Assembly (NCBI GenBank): GCA_963693085.1
Contig: OY856411.1
Coordinates: 72,687,501-72,751,500 of the forward strand
Reading direction: 5' to 3'
Origin: Alisma plantago-aquatica
Lineage: Eukaryota; Streptophyta; Magnoliopsida; Alismatales; Alismataceae
Length of the DNA stretch: 64,000 nucleotides
The translations under genes were made by a program, and so were the position numbers. The notes beneath the pieces were generated by a model, which saw nothing but the letters and a program-made list of their open reading frames with translations, was not told where the DNA came from and searched no databases. This document shows positions 25,784 to 36,600 of this stretch, piece after piece. Numbering within the stretch: the first letter of the stretch is position 1; every line of letters begins with the position of its first letter.

Positions 25784-26250
25784 AAGTGGTCGATTCAAGT
25801 GTCAGCTTAATTTGAACAAAATTGGTTGAATCATAAATCTAAAATGACCAAGTCAGAAGTGAGCCAACCATTTCAGACACTGAAATGTCTGGTTAAGGTT
25901 ATGAACCACCAGGTTCAATGATCAATACGATTGGATCAAGGATTGATACTAACATCTTGTTATGCATTAATCGAATATAGAAAGCTAATGTGATTGAAAA
26001 ATGAAAAGCAAGTGAACTGAACAGTTCAAATGCTGAACCGATCATTTCACATGTGAACCGATCAATTCAATTATGAACCAACTTTTTCATAGTCGGCAAC
26101 TTCAAGAAAATTCTTTAGAATATATCTCTTTGACTCCCAATTGATCAAGAAACCCTGACCTTATCCCTCTTACAAATAGAGGGACAGTCAAGTCTTTTAG
26201 AGATAAAACAATAAGAGCCTACAATTATTGTCATCTCTCGTTGTGGTAAC

Positions 26251-27490
26251 TAGAGAGCCCAAGAGAGTCCTACCTATAAAAGGGAGGGATATCAAGAGAG
26301 AGACAATACCTTCCTGTTGGTTTTGGTAGCGCAATGTGGAGTTGTCGGTGGTCTGGTGGACTATGTAGAAGTGTGGAGGTTGTCATCATCACAATAGGAA
26401 AATGTCATCAACTATTGTTCGTGGTGTTGCACAAGGAGGCCATTGCTAACAAGTGATCATGTGTTGCTCAAAGAAGATGCATTTTGCTACAAGTATGAGT
26501 CAATGGACTTCCTCCAAGACCATGTATATACCATGCATCCTTTGTTCAAGTTCATAGTTGTTGACGCGATTTGCTATCTAAGGGGATTATGGCATTAATA
26601 AATTTTTTTACAATGCCATATTTGATGCCATATTTTACCACACATGTATATATGTGTGTGGTCAGTAGACAACATAGAGTATTCAATGGACCTACGACCT
26701 AGTAATGCACAAAAAAAGTCTTAAATTTAGTTTTTGTCTGCTCCAGTTGATTTCTTTTATAGTGTTTAATATTGTGTATCCTTTTTTCAATGCTTAATTT
26801 ACAACAACATGGTCTAAATTTGACCTATTCTACCTAAATGAGAACTAATCTTCCTTAGTTTGACTTAAAAAAACTAATATGACCTAAAATTATCTCACCA
26901 AACATAACTTGATCTATAATAAAATGAATTTGTCAAACAAGGCCTAACTTGAATATATCAAGCATAATTTAACCCAAGAAAACCTTATTTTACCTACATT
27001 TGACTTCCCTTAACCAAATTCAGCCTTTATATTACATATGTTGGTGTAATTTAGACCTAAAGCAAGTTAGCTTCCCCTTACAATGTATTTAATTAGGATA
27101 AAAAGGCCCTATTTACTGATAGAGGGTGTTAGATGACATGGACGACATCATAACCAACATTTTTGTTGGTGGAGGTTACCTTTTGTTCTTCTTAGGATTC
27201 AAAGGTTTTTACCAAATTATTCCTCTTTTACAAGGAACTACACACTAAGAGATTCCTAGAGATCACTGTCATACTCAACAAAGAAACTTATTGTAAATTG
27301 CATTTTCTCTCATGTTCCACTTGTTTTCTACCAAATTAAATATGATTATCATGGCCATTGATGTACTTTTAATTATCATAGCTATTGGGAATTAGTTGGT
27401 AAACAACCTTCAAAGCCATGTTAATTTATCCAAGTTCAGCTTTAGCCACTAAGTGGGTTGTTAGTCTTATGCCTAACTGATGTGGTTTAT
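26251..27490. other. No recognisable gene
   Basis: AT-rich sequence. It includes a second TATA-like CCTATAAAAGGG at about 26270 and a near-perfect palindrome at 26637-26662 (ACCACACAT...ATGTGTGTGGT). It may include the unresolved end of the host-copia 3' LTR. Confidence 0.4.
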
Positions 27491-27499
27491 ACGGTACTA

Positions 27500-29115
27500 A
27501 CAAATTCACCTAGGGCTGAAATCCCTAAGTTTTTATCAAAACCTTGTGCAATAGTACAACCTGCAAGCAGATGGGTCTTATCGCAATATAGTTAAAGGTG
27601 GAATCTAAAGAGACAACACTCTTAAGAATCTTGCTAGTTGAATCTGGATCGACTAAGACTAATATTTATAACAAAGAGTTGATTCGAGTTTAGTTAACTA
27701 AATGCAAGGGATGTAAAAAAGTAGGATTTAAAATGTGTTTAGATTAATGATGGGAATCATTAGGGTGGAACCGGGTTTCACCACCACTACACATACAAAC
27801 ACATCCAAAACACATCTAAGAAAGACAAAACTATCCAAATGGAATAAGCAAAAACCATCTATTAGTAAATAGAGATTGTATAAGAATCTCCATGAGCGAT
27901 ATGTCTCATTACTTGCGGATCACACACTTACTACTCTTATGGCATCCCTTCAGAAGTTCTCATCCGAGCATCAACTGTAATAATAAATATACAAATCTTG
28001 AGTATTGAATTTCTTACAACAAAGGAATATAATGGATCATGCAAGGCAGGTAATCAATCCACTAAGCATGCATTAAATGGTTAAAAATAAAATGGAAAGT
28101 TATATGCATGTCAAGGAATGTTATAAGATGAACATTGAAGCATGGGCAGCGGGGCTAGTCCCTACACCCCAGTGAGATGGACTACTCACTTCTCATGATG
28201 GAAAAAAAGATAACAAGGGAGATGGAATATTTTTCCATGGTCATGGCGAAGAATATGGTTGTGGCTTAGTGAAGCAACAATCTTCTACTTGATGATAGGA
28301 CAGGACTGGAGGAGGAGTAGAAGATACACTAACGACAAGAAAGGATGATCTTCTCCTTCATTCTTCCTTCTGTTCTCATACTCTTGCTCTTAGGAGATGG
28401 AGAGGTAGGTGGTGGATGCAGATCTGACCCCAGCCACCTTCCTGGCTAGAGAATGGATCTTAATAGAGTGGAGGTGGTGACATAGCAAGGGAACCAAGGA
28501 GGCATCATAAGTTGATGGATATCATCTTCCTTGGTTGGGAATAGAGCAGTAGCCTATCAGACTAATGGAGCGGAAGAGATCCCTCAAAATGAAGGAGACA
28601 ACCATATGTTTATAGGCTTAGATCTGGGGAGTATTGACTTAAATGTTGCGATCGAGACATTTTTTGGCATCGAGGTCATGACCATTGTTTGGGCCATGGT
28701 TGTGTCATCTTTTGGAGTATCGGTCGTGACACCCTTTGGCATTGCGGGCGTGATGATGGTGATGGTATAGCGGTTGAAACATTTTTTTGGTGTGGTGGTC
28801 GCAACAATGTTTTGGTTGCGACCTCAGTAGTGGTCAAGACGTTTTTTGTGGCCGTGGTACATGTCGCGGCAACAACACATGTCGCAGCCGCAAGGCATGT
28901 CACGGTCGTGACAATGTTCGGTGTTGTACGAGGCACTACCTTTTGGAATAAACCCACATCCTTGGGGGGATATTTCTATGAGACACTTCACTGACTGATA
29001 AGGGTTCTTTATGATGAAGAAATTGGTCATAAAAAAGAGGGTCTAAATTATCAAAAGATTCTCAGGACCATTGTCTCCTAAGCTGGTGCACATTGTGTGA
29101 TGCTTAATCCTGCAA
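27500..29115 (-). repeat. Decayed LTR, same broad type as the 31287 solo LTR
   Basis: Shares with 31287-32851 the order of landmarks in plus orientation. First comes GATGGGAATC.TTAGG followed by GGTTTCACC (27748-27785 versus 31500-31535), then a GGGCTAGTCCC/GGATTAGCCCC block (about 28152 versus 31955), then a palindromic word cluster. A minus-strand TATA box CTATAAAC lies at 28608-28615. Termini are approximate and no TSD was found. Confidence 0.45.
28640..28930 (-). promoter_or_regulatory. GTCGTGAC/GTCGCAAC word cluster upstream of TATA
   Basis: At least eight imperfect copies of a self-complementary word (GGTCATGACC, GGTCGTGACA, GGTCGCAACA, ATGTCGCGGCAACA, ACGGTCGTGACA), starting about 25 bp upstream of the minus-strand TATA box. 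The valine-rich open frames here (for example 28689-28994) are by-products of this repetition. Confidence 0.6.
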
Positions 29116-29599
29116 TGAAGACCAATGCATTTGATCAAATCTCTTAATATTTACATGAATCCAAGAAAAATGATATAAGAGCATAGTTAGAGGGTATATG
29201 AGATATTTGAGCACAAACTGGGCTAAAAGTGTGATTGGAAATAAGATGAATATGCATTCATCACTAACCCAGAAATGTTTAATCTTTGGTAGAGTGGTAA
29301 TATCTTTGTTGTTGTCCATCTTTGTATTAATTTTAGATGTTTATGTTTTCTTATTTTTCATTGGTACCTCATCTATGACTTACTCTGCATGAAGCACTCA
29401 ATCCCCTTCAATCGTAGGGACAACCTCATTTTCCTATGTTTCCCCATAGTTACTTCATTTACCTCCATATTGATGACACTCTGTGAGCTTTCATTTTTGT
29501 TACCCGCTAACAAGTTACCTTGGAACTGGATATGTAGGGAGGAATTATATTTCTTTGGTTATTAGAATTCATGTAATTAGGAAGAAAAGGGTCCAACTT

Positions 29600-31134
29600 A
29601 GATTGATCCAAAACCTAATTTGCAGTTCTCGAATACCATAAGACAAAATCAAATTGCTTATTAACAACCATAGAATTGGTGAAATACAAACTACTATCAA
29701 GAACATGGTAATTTTTTTTTATAAATAGAAGAAAGTCTTGTAATATTATATTGTTCAGAGAATAATGAAAAATCCACCTATTTCATGATTATAGGTACAA
29801 TAGTGAGAATAATTATGAATATCAAGTTATTTGAGGTAGATGCCACATCAACATACTTGTGTGCCATAACTACATGACAATTCACACTCTCATTAGAAAC
29901 ATAAGCAACTTTCCTGAGATTAGCAACTTTCCCAGTAGCATTGTTTCTATGAACCAGACTCTGTTGTACACTACAACATATGCTGAATTCATAACCAAAG
30001 AAGCCACACAGGATAGAAAAATTAGGAATTGATTCATATTACATTTTCACATATCAAAATTCCCCCTATTGATCCATAATAATTCCCTATTAGAAATTCA
30101 TATTTTGTATAGATATGCTTAGTTTAGTATCCTAATAACTTTAGTAGAAAAATATAAATAGAGAATCTTACATAGTTGTCTAGGAGACTTAGCATGTCAT
30201 CATATCAAAACTCCATAAGCTATGGTTATCTAATCCAAATCAAAAGTTCAATCATATTTTATTTTTCAAAAGAATTGTTAGGGATTATGGAGGCAATGAA
30301 AAAAAAAATCCACATTCACATGAGTAGATTTCATCAACAACAATATGCTAGGAAGGAGGGATGGGAGGTATTCCTTTTCACATAGTATATCATATGACAT
30401 TTCTCACAACAAATATAGACGTGAAGAAGATAGTGAATACATTTTCCAAATAGAGTTGAAAAAGCATTCACATCTCTATATCAACCACACGAATGATGGG
30501 AACTCCACGTCATGCTTCAAGAGAGACAAGGAAGGAGAAACCTTTCTATAAGAAATGTTCTAGTGTTGCACTATCCCTTCTTTTGTCTCTTTCTTGTGAG
30601 GATGACGACTAGGGTTCATGTATCCAACAAGAGGAAGTAAAACCCTGGACGTCATGCCCCTTTATATAGGAGAGGCAAGGAAGCGTGATTTGTAATAAAC
30701 ATAGGGGGAAAAGACAACATTATGCATTTTTGTAGATCGTGTGTGGATAGTCATTCAGCCAATTTGTTAGTCCAGTCAGGTGACTGGGTTGTAATAGAAC
30801 TTTTTAGAATAAGTCAGATACTTATTAATCTAGTCTAGTTGTCAGTCGATTGGGATGATATTGTTCAACCAATCAATTGGACTTTTTAGTCAACCAATTG
30901 GGATGGTTTTAGCTTAGTCAATCAGAATTTACTATCGATTGATAGATCTATCAATTTGGGTGATTGGACTTTCTAATTGGCCAAATAGGTTTCTAGTCAG
31001 TCTACCAAAGATCTCTTTCTAGTCAGTCTACCAAAGATCTCACTAGTTACCTAAATTTAATAATAACCCATTAATAATGTCTCCATCATTATGCCCATCT
31101 TCCTTGTGCATCCTATGTGTGACCTTATAAGCTC
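29600..31134 (-). repeat. Distal part of an antisense host-copia-family LTR
   Basis: The minus-strand sequence from 31134 continues, across the gypsy-type insertion, the LTR that starts at 43102. The words AGGTCACACATAGGAT match AGGATCACACACATAGGAT in the 4979 LTR at the same position. It has a minus-strand TATA box CCTATATAAA (30661-30670) with a word cluster CCAATTGGTTGACT/CAATCGACTGAC at 30740-31000 upstream. Left edge estimated from LTR length only. Confidence 0.6.
31001..31045. repeat. Short tandem duplication
   Basis: TTTCTAGTCAGTCTACCAAA plus GATCTC occurs twice in a row inside the LTR fragment. Confidence 0.85.
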
Positions 31135-31286
31135 TATAATGACCTTACTTTTCAGCATTCCCCAGTTAAGGAAAGACCCCAAAAGTTGAGGGCCATTACC
31201 TATAATGCCCAAGGATCCATATTTAACCAAATAACAAATAATAGTAAACAATTTCAATTAATTCAAGTATTATTTATGAAGTTCTC

Positions 31287-32851
31287 TGACACGATTTTAC
31301 CGTGCGTAAAATTCAAGTGCATGTGTGAACGTAATATAGGCCTTTGTGAGGCCCGAGTCGAACTCAGGGACACTGAACTATCGGTAGACTACTACTAACT
31401 GCTCGCAATCATCTAGACCGGTTAAAAAGGTTTTAAGAATTGATTGAAAAAGAAAAAAAAAGAAAAGAAATCGATTAAATGTTGAGTTTAATCAATTTAG
31501 ATGGGAATCTTTAGGATTGAGGTTTCACCGCGGATTCTCATTGTATGAGTTTCCACATAATTAATCAAATTCATCTCTCATTCCGGGTAGTGGCCTGTAG
31601 TCAGAATTGTTCACTGTCGCGATACAATTCACTACCTAAATCTAGGTCGGTTCCACCACCGTAGTAACCTATACCCTAAACTAGGTGCATTAGAATCGAC
31701 CTCTGGGTTTCCACCATTAACCGTACATCACCTTGTTCAAGGAATTTATGAGTTAATGTGAATTTCGTCTCTTTTCAACCGTTAATTCTTCTTTCAAAGC
31801 AATTAAAGGCATTAGATTATCATTAGGGTGATCAAGCATAATGATATAATGGAGAAAACGAAATCATACCATGGATTTAAGAGACAAATTATGAATTACT
31901 ATGATAAAAACGGCATACAATGATTACCCGGGCTACTCCTGGTCCTAAAGACAAAGGGGATTAGCCCCACATGTTTATCTCAGAGCAAGACATGATAGAA
32001 GAAAGGGAAAACACAGAGAAAAATGTGGATGAAGTGATGTAAACCCCTGAACGGAGAAGATCCAAGCATTCCTCGACGTAGAGTGCGCGATCTACAGCCT
32101 TTCGGCAGTGGAAAACGTCTTCTTCGGCTCTCGGAATGGTTGGGGCGTGCTTCTGGGCTCCATTCTTCTCTCCACACCTTCTCAGGACTTTTGCAGTGTC
32201 TAATGACGTGATAGATGGCTCCTGGACGCCATCATTAGGTATAAACACCAAGTTAGATCATCGAAATATCACCACTGTTGGATTCGGGCCGATCTAAAAC
32301 AAACATTAATCGACGTGGGTCGATGGTATCGACCCGTCGTGAGATCGACAGGTTTCCTTTCTTCTTCGTCATTCATCCTGATGCAGACTCGATGCCATTG
32401 ACGCGGTTCGATGGTATCGACACCCTTAGGCGTCTGTTTTATCACCTTTCTGACACTGAAGCTGTAGAATGTCGATAGTATCGACCGGCTGATCGCTGGA
32501 AACCTAAAGGTCGCTACCATCGACTTCCCAGTCGATGGTATCGACACTACTTGGCTCCTTACCACTGTTTGTCTTTGACTGTGTCGATACTATCGACGGA
32601 TGTCAATGGTATCGAAAGCTGTATATATACGTTTTTCCTGAAATTGCAAGAAAAAGCCAAATCAGTTGAGATAAAACCCATTATTATCATCATTTATGAT
32701 AGAAAAAAGATAAAATATAAGAGATTTGATACGGAACAAGATTATAGACTAGAGTAAGTGAATTATGTACTATTTATCACCAAAGTGACCAATAAACACA
32801 TAAAACACAAGTAAAACAAGTCTATAAATGTGACTCAAAATCCTCGCATCA
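31287..32851 (-). mobile_element. Solo LTR with intact TSD
   Basis: 1565 bp, plus-strand TGACACGA...CGCATCA, bounded by TTCTC at 31282-31286 and 32852-32856. The uninterrupted site survives in the sister LTR near 39225. The minus orientation is preferred because the minus-strand end reads GTCCCTGAGTTCGACTCGG followed by a GCACGGTAAAATCGTGTCA terminus, the style of U5 in long plant gypsy or copia LTRs. There is no primer site or interior, so it is a solo LTR left by LTR-LTR recombination. Family not assigned. Confidence 0.82.
32300..32616 (-). promoter_or_regulatory. GTCGATGGTATCGAC word cluster in solo LTR
   Basis: Seven or so copies of the imperfect palindrome TCGATGGTATCGA (variants TCGATAGTATCGAC, TCGATACTATCGAC, TCAATGGTATCGA), spaced 40-80 bp. 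The GC-rich run contrasts with its AT-rich surroundings. A weak TATA-like TTTATACC lies about 60 bp downstream on the minus strand. Confidence 0.7.
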
Positions 32852-34141
32852 TTCTCCTCTAGGGAGTTACATGGATTTCTATCATCAGAACTATACATAT
32901 GAGAAGAAGTAACTACCTAATACTCCTTACAATTAGCTTTAATGTCTTTATGAAAGGTCATCTATCCATCTTACCATGATATCTTCATATTAAGCATGCA
33001 CCTAGAACGCGGTGAAACCTAAAACACAAATCGGTATATTGCCATATTGTGTACGTGGGGTGCATGCAAAGGTGTCCAAGTACATAAAAACATATATTCA
33101 TTCAACTAATTGCAAATAAGAAATGTCATTTTTGTTTACATAATATTCATTTATGTGATACTCATAGTGGAACTATAACTGTACAGAATGTAAATAAACA
33201 CTCAACAATTTAGATGTTCAATCCTCAAGAAAACGTCAGAAAACAAAAACCAACTATATTGTGGGTAGTCATAATTGCACCCGCATACCTCAATGGTGAG
33301 CCATGCAGATTATCATGCAATTACACTTTAAGCATATTTCCCAATCAAAGAGGAATCCAAACAGTTCAACATATAATTAGCATGTATGTAAATCCTAAAA
33401 TGTCACCATCACATTAATTATATTAAACCCTACTCGGGTTCTAATCTAGGGTTTAGGTTTCCTTGTTATTGAGTTATCATGAGAGTCATGCTTAGAATCC
33501 CTAATGCATATTAAGTTTAGCTATGAAATCCACCATGTTATTGTATTATAAACACTAGATTCAATTATGTCCCTTAATGACACATCTAGTTATGATCTTT
33601 GACCCTAAAACTTCATATGCATGATTATCCACATTAGTAACTCTAGTTATCATCACTATGGTCATAATCATGTTAAATTTCCAATATGTTCAACATTGTC
33701 TGATTATAACTCAAGAAATGTATTTAACATCATTAGGATACAAATCATGGATTTATGGGCTTTAATCATAATTTTAAAAAATATTTGCACTACTTTTAGA
33801 ATTGGGATTAGAATTATGTCTAAAATTGACTTTATCCAGATTCCTCTCATTTTCCTTATAAATTTGACATATACATTCGCTATAGTCCAATCTACCATTA
33901 ATTAATTAGGTTTAACATAAGATAATTGATTATTGACCAATTAATGGATGCCACGTCAATGTTATATATACCTTTTCTTTCTTGATTATCTTTCTTCCAA
34001 GATTATGGATCATGGTTCAAGTCCATCTAGGCACAAGCCCGGATCCGATCGCCACCTAGTCACTTTTTCCAGACTTGCCCATACAAAGTTCTATTCCTAG
34101 CCGATACTGATAGGTTTGTCTAATCTCTTCACAGGCCCACC

Positions 34142-34975
34142 TATAATGCCCGAGCCCACTGCCCTAGGGTCTAGTAGTGTTTCAGGAATTACGATTGGCC
34201 CCACAGAGAACAACTAGCCTTAACTACGCACTTTGTCCTCACTGATGCGCAAGCCAGGATCAACTTCCCGACTGGTCACCCATCCTAGTACTACTCCAAG
34301 ATGAGCACGTGTAACCATGGAGTTCTTTAGTGATGGGCTCCTAGAAAAGGAGGTGCACCTTGGTGATATGGGTAGTCTAATAATTCCTTTTAAGATCATG
34401 TTATCTGAGCCCTCAAATCCTGGGATGTTACAATATCCCCCACTTAGGCTCTTGATGTCCTCGTCAAAGCTCAACTATAGGGCCTCATAATCTCTTCCCC
34501 ATTTCAGTGCAGACCCACAATGGCCCATGGAAACCCATCTCTCGATCATGGAATACCAGTGCAAGGGTGGCTACGTCAACCATGGATAGCCCTTTCCTAC
34601 ATGCCTAGACCGCATGGCTCAAGACTGGCATGCCATGTCCATGTGGGCCCCACCTACTGGAGGGGTTATGGCTCTGATACCAAGTATAACACCCGAGCCC
34701 ACTGCCCTAGGCTCCAGTAGAGTTTCAGGAATGACGAATGGCCCCACAGACCACCACTAGCCTTAATTGTGCACTTTGTCCTCACTGACGCGTAAGCCAA
34801 GATCAACTTCTTGACTGGTCACCCATCCTAGTACTACTCCAAGCTGAGCACACTTAAGTATGGAGTTCTTTAGTGATGGGCTTTCAAAAAAGGAGGCGCA
34901 CCTTGGTGATATGGGTAGTCCTATCATTCCTTTTAAGATCATGTTATTTGAATCCTCAAATCCTGGGATGTTACA
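34142..34975 (-). mobile_element. Complete Cassandra TRIM element
   Basis: 834 bp with LTRs 34142-34432 and 34685-34975 and a perfect 5-bp TSD CCACC (34137-34141 and 34976-34980). Exact minus-strand primer site TGGTATCAGAGCC (34670-34682) and tract AAGTGGGGGATAT beside the left LTR. A 5S-like block at about 34261-34340 and its partner at about 34804-34883, read on the minus strand, include AGTAGTACTAGGATGGGTGA. Both LTRs begin TATAA instead of TGTAA on the plus strand. Non-coding. Confidence 0.92.
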
Positions 34976-36600
34976 CCACCCCTCTGACATAAGCCCACTG
35001 AACTTCCTTTCTACTTCTCCCCACCAAGAAACCTCCCAGACAGCCAGGATACACTATCCTCCTTCATCAGAGTGGGTTTGTAGAACCCAAACATCTTCAC
35101 AGATCCCCCATCTGCCCTTAACGTCAATATTCTTCCCCTTCTTGCTCCTTGTATGGCGGAGCATCGTAGAGGTCAAGGAACCTCTCAAGTAACCTCCATC
35201 ATCCCTGCATCTCTTCAAGTATGTACTCCTGCTTGCATGATGGTGTTTCTGTATTAGGAACTGGTATTTTCACCTATCCCAAGGCGGGGGGTTGGAGTGT
35301 CCCCATCAAGTATGCTTCGGTGAGGCATGAGTACACCATTCTTGTCTTCTCTTCTCAAACTCTTCTTTCTCTTCCCGACATAAAGTTCCACACTCTTGGA
35401 CATCGGTGTTCGTGATGCCATGACTCCAACAAATGTTGAGTTTTCATGATCCTTGCTCCCTCTCTATGCTAGTCTTCTGGCCACCACTTTGTTGAAGGCC
35501 TCCTGCCATCCCTCTTCTGTCTCATTGCATTGGGGAAGTAAGAAATTAGAATGTTCAGACTCTCCCCAAATTACCGCTTATATAGTATACACTAGAGTTA
35601 GGAAAATGACAGGGAGAGAGAAATGGGAGAGGGGTCTAGTTTCCTATCATGTATATATGTTGTGTGTGGGAAATTGCATGCATGATCCATGAATATGAGA
35701 GGTTCTTTAAGCACAATTCATTACTAATTCCCCCTTCTTTTCCTAACAAATAGTTACTACATATACTTACTAAAAGCATAATTACACTTTCCTTCTATTT
35801 GTCCCTTTCCCTTTTCCCACGATTCTGAAGTGCCTTCCTGGAAAAGAATGTTTAATTGTCAAAAGGAACCATTTAATAAATTCCCAACATATAGACACAT
35901 ATATTTCCATAAGGTATCACCCAATTTTACACTAAAAATCCATAAAGGAATGCATACCACTACATGACACATTGGATAATTTGATCCTTAAATTATTGGA
36001 AACTCTTTATGACTTGGGATCTAGATCATTCCTTGTTTCCTTTTTGATATATTTCTTAAATCAATTATGTGTATTGCAAGGAAACTCCCTACTACCTTCG
36101 CCAATATATATGCAGTGTGTGGTATCTAATGGAATATCTTTCCCATACAAAACTCGCTCCTTTTAAATATTATTTAAAACAATACCACTATTTCATGGAA
36201 TATCCTTTTTCTCCCAACTTCTACAATTCTCTTCACGTCCATTTGATTTTCAAGTATACCAAAAGTTAAATCTAAATAATATTAATTGATGTCACAAAAA
36301 ATGTGTTCCCAAACTGGCTAGATAATTACTCTTTTAGCTATCTAAACACCACACATCTTATTTTCTTTTGAAAACTTATATATCACATCAAATTTCTATT
36401 ATCCAATAATGCATAAAGCAATTAATATTTATTTGTACACAAAATATCTTATTTCTTTATCTTGTTCTCTAGGGACCTATTTACAAAGAAAATAGTCTCA
36501 TAAGTATCATTATCATTATGTCAATAATATCATTGGAGGATTTACTTATCAATTTGTGGCTTATATTTATATAATTCAATTTTGTCAAAGTTAGGATGCA

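Larger units (their letters stand above)
4979..26250 (+). mobile_element. Old Ty1/copia element split by three insertions
   Basis: Plus-strand copia element reconstructed from separated pieces: 5' LTR from 4979, gag start at 7575, gag/protease/integrase at 12757-14423, integrase C-terminus/RT/RNase H at 20977-22995, and 3' LTR from 22996. The order gag-PR-IN-RT-RH is diagnostic of copia. Removing the insertions at 7752-12756 and 14424-20976 restores a single colinear pol. Both LTRs open in the same way, with a TTGGTATG word followed by GCCCAGAGA. Coding parts carry many stops and catalytic losses, so the element is dead. LTR homology can be followed to about 6570 (5') and 26250 (3'); the true 3' end is not resolved. 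Confidence 0.85.
22996..26250 (+). repeat. Host-copia 3' LTR, interrupted by Cassandra pair
   Basis: Aligned with the 5' LTR from GGTATGTATGCCCAGAG through GTGGTAACTAG at about 26250, apart from the inserted block 24195-25783. The word cluster (TGAACCGATC, ATGAACC) continues after the insertion at 25790-26080, upstream of a TATA-like CTTACAAATA at 26169. The end beyond 26250 cannot be placed because the two LTRs no longer align. Confidence 0.75.
31135..36600 (-). repeat. 3' LTR (minus) of gypsy-type element, carrying two insertions
   Basis: Aligns with 39077-42137 in three blocks: 31135-31286, 32852-34141 and 34976-36600. The gaps correspond exactly to the solo LTR and the Cassandra element with their duplicated target sites. 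Confidence 0.85.
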
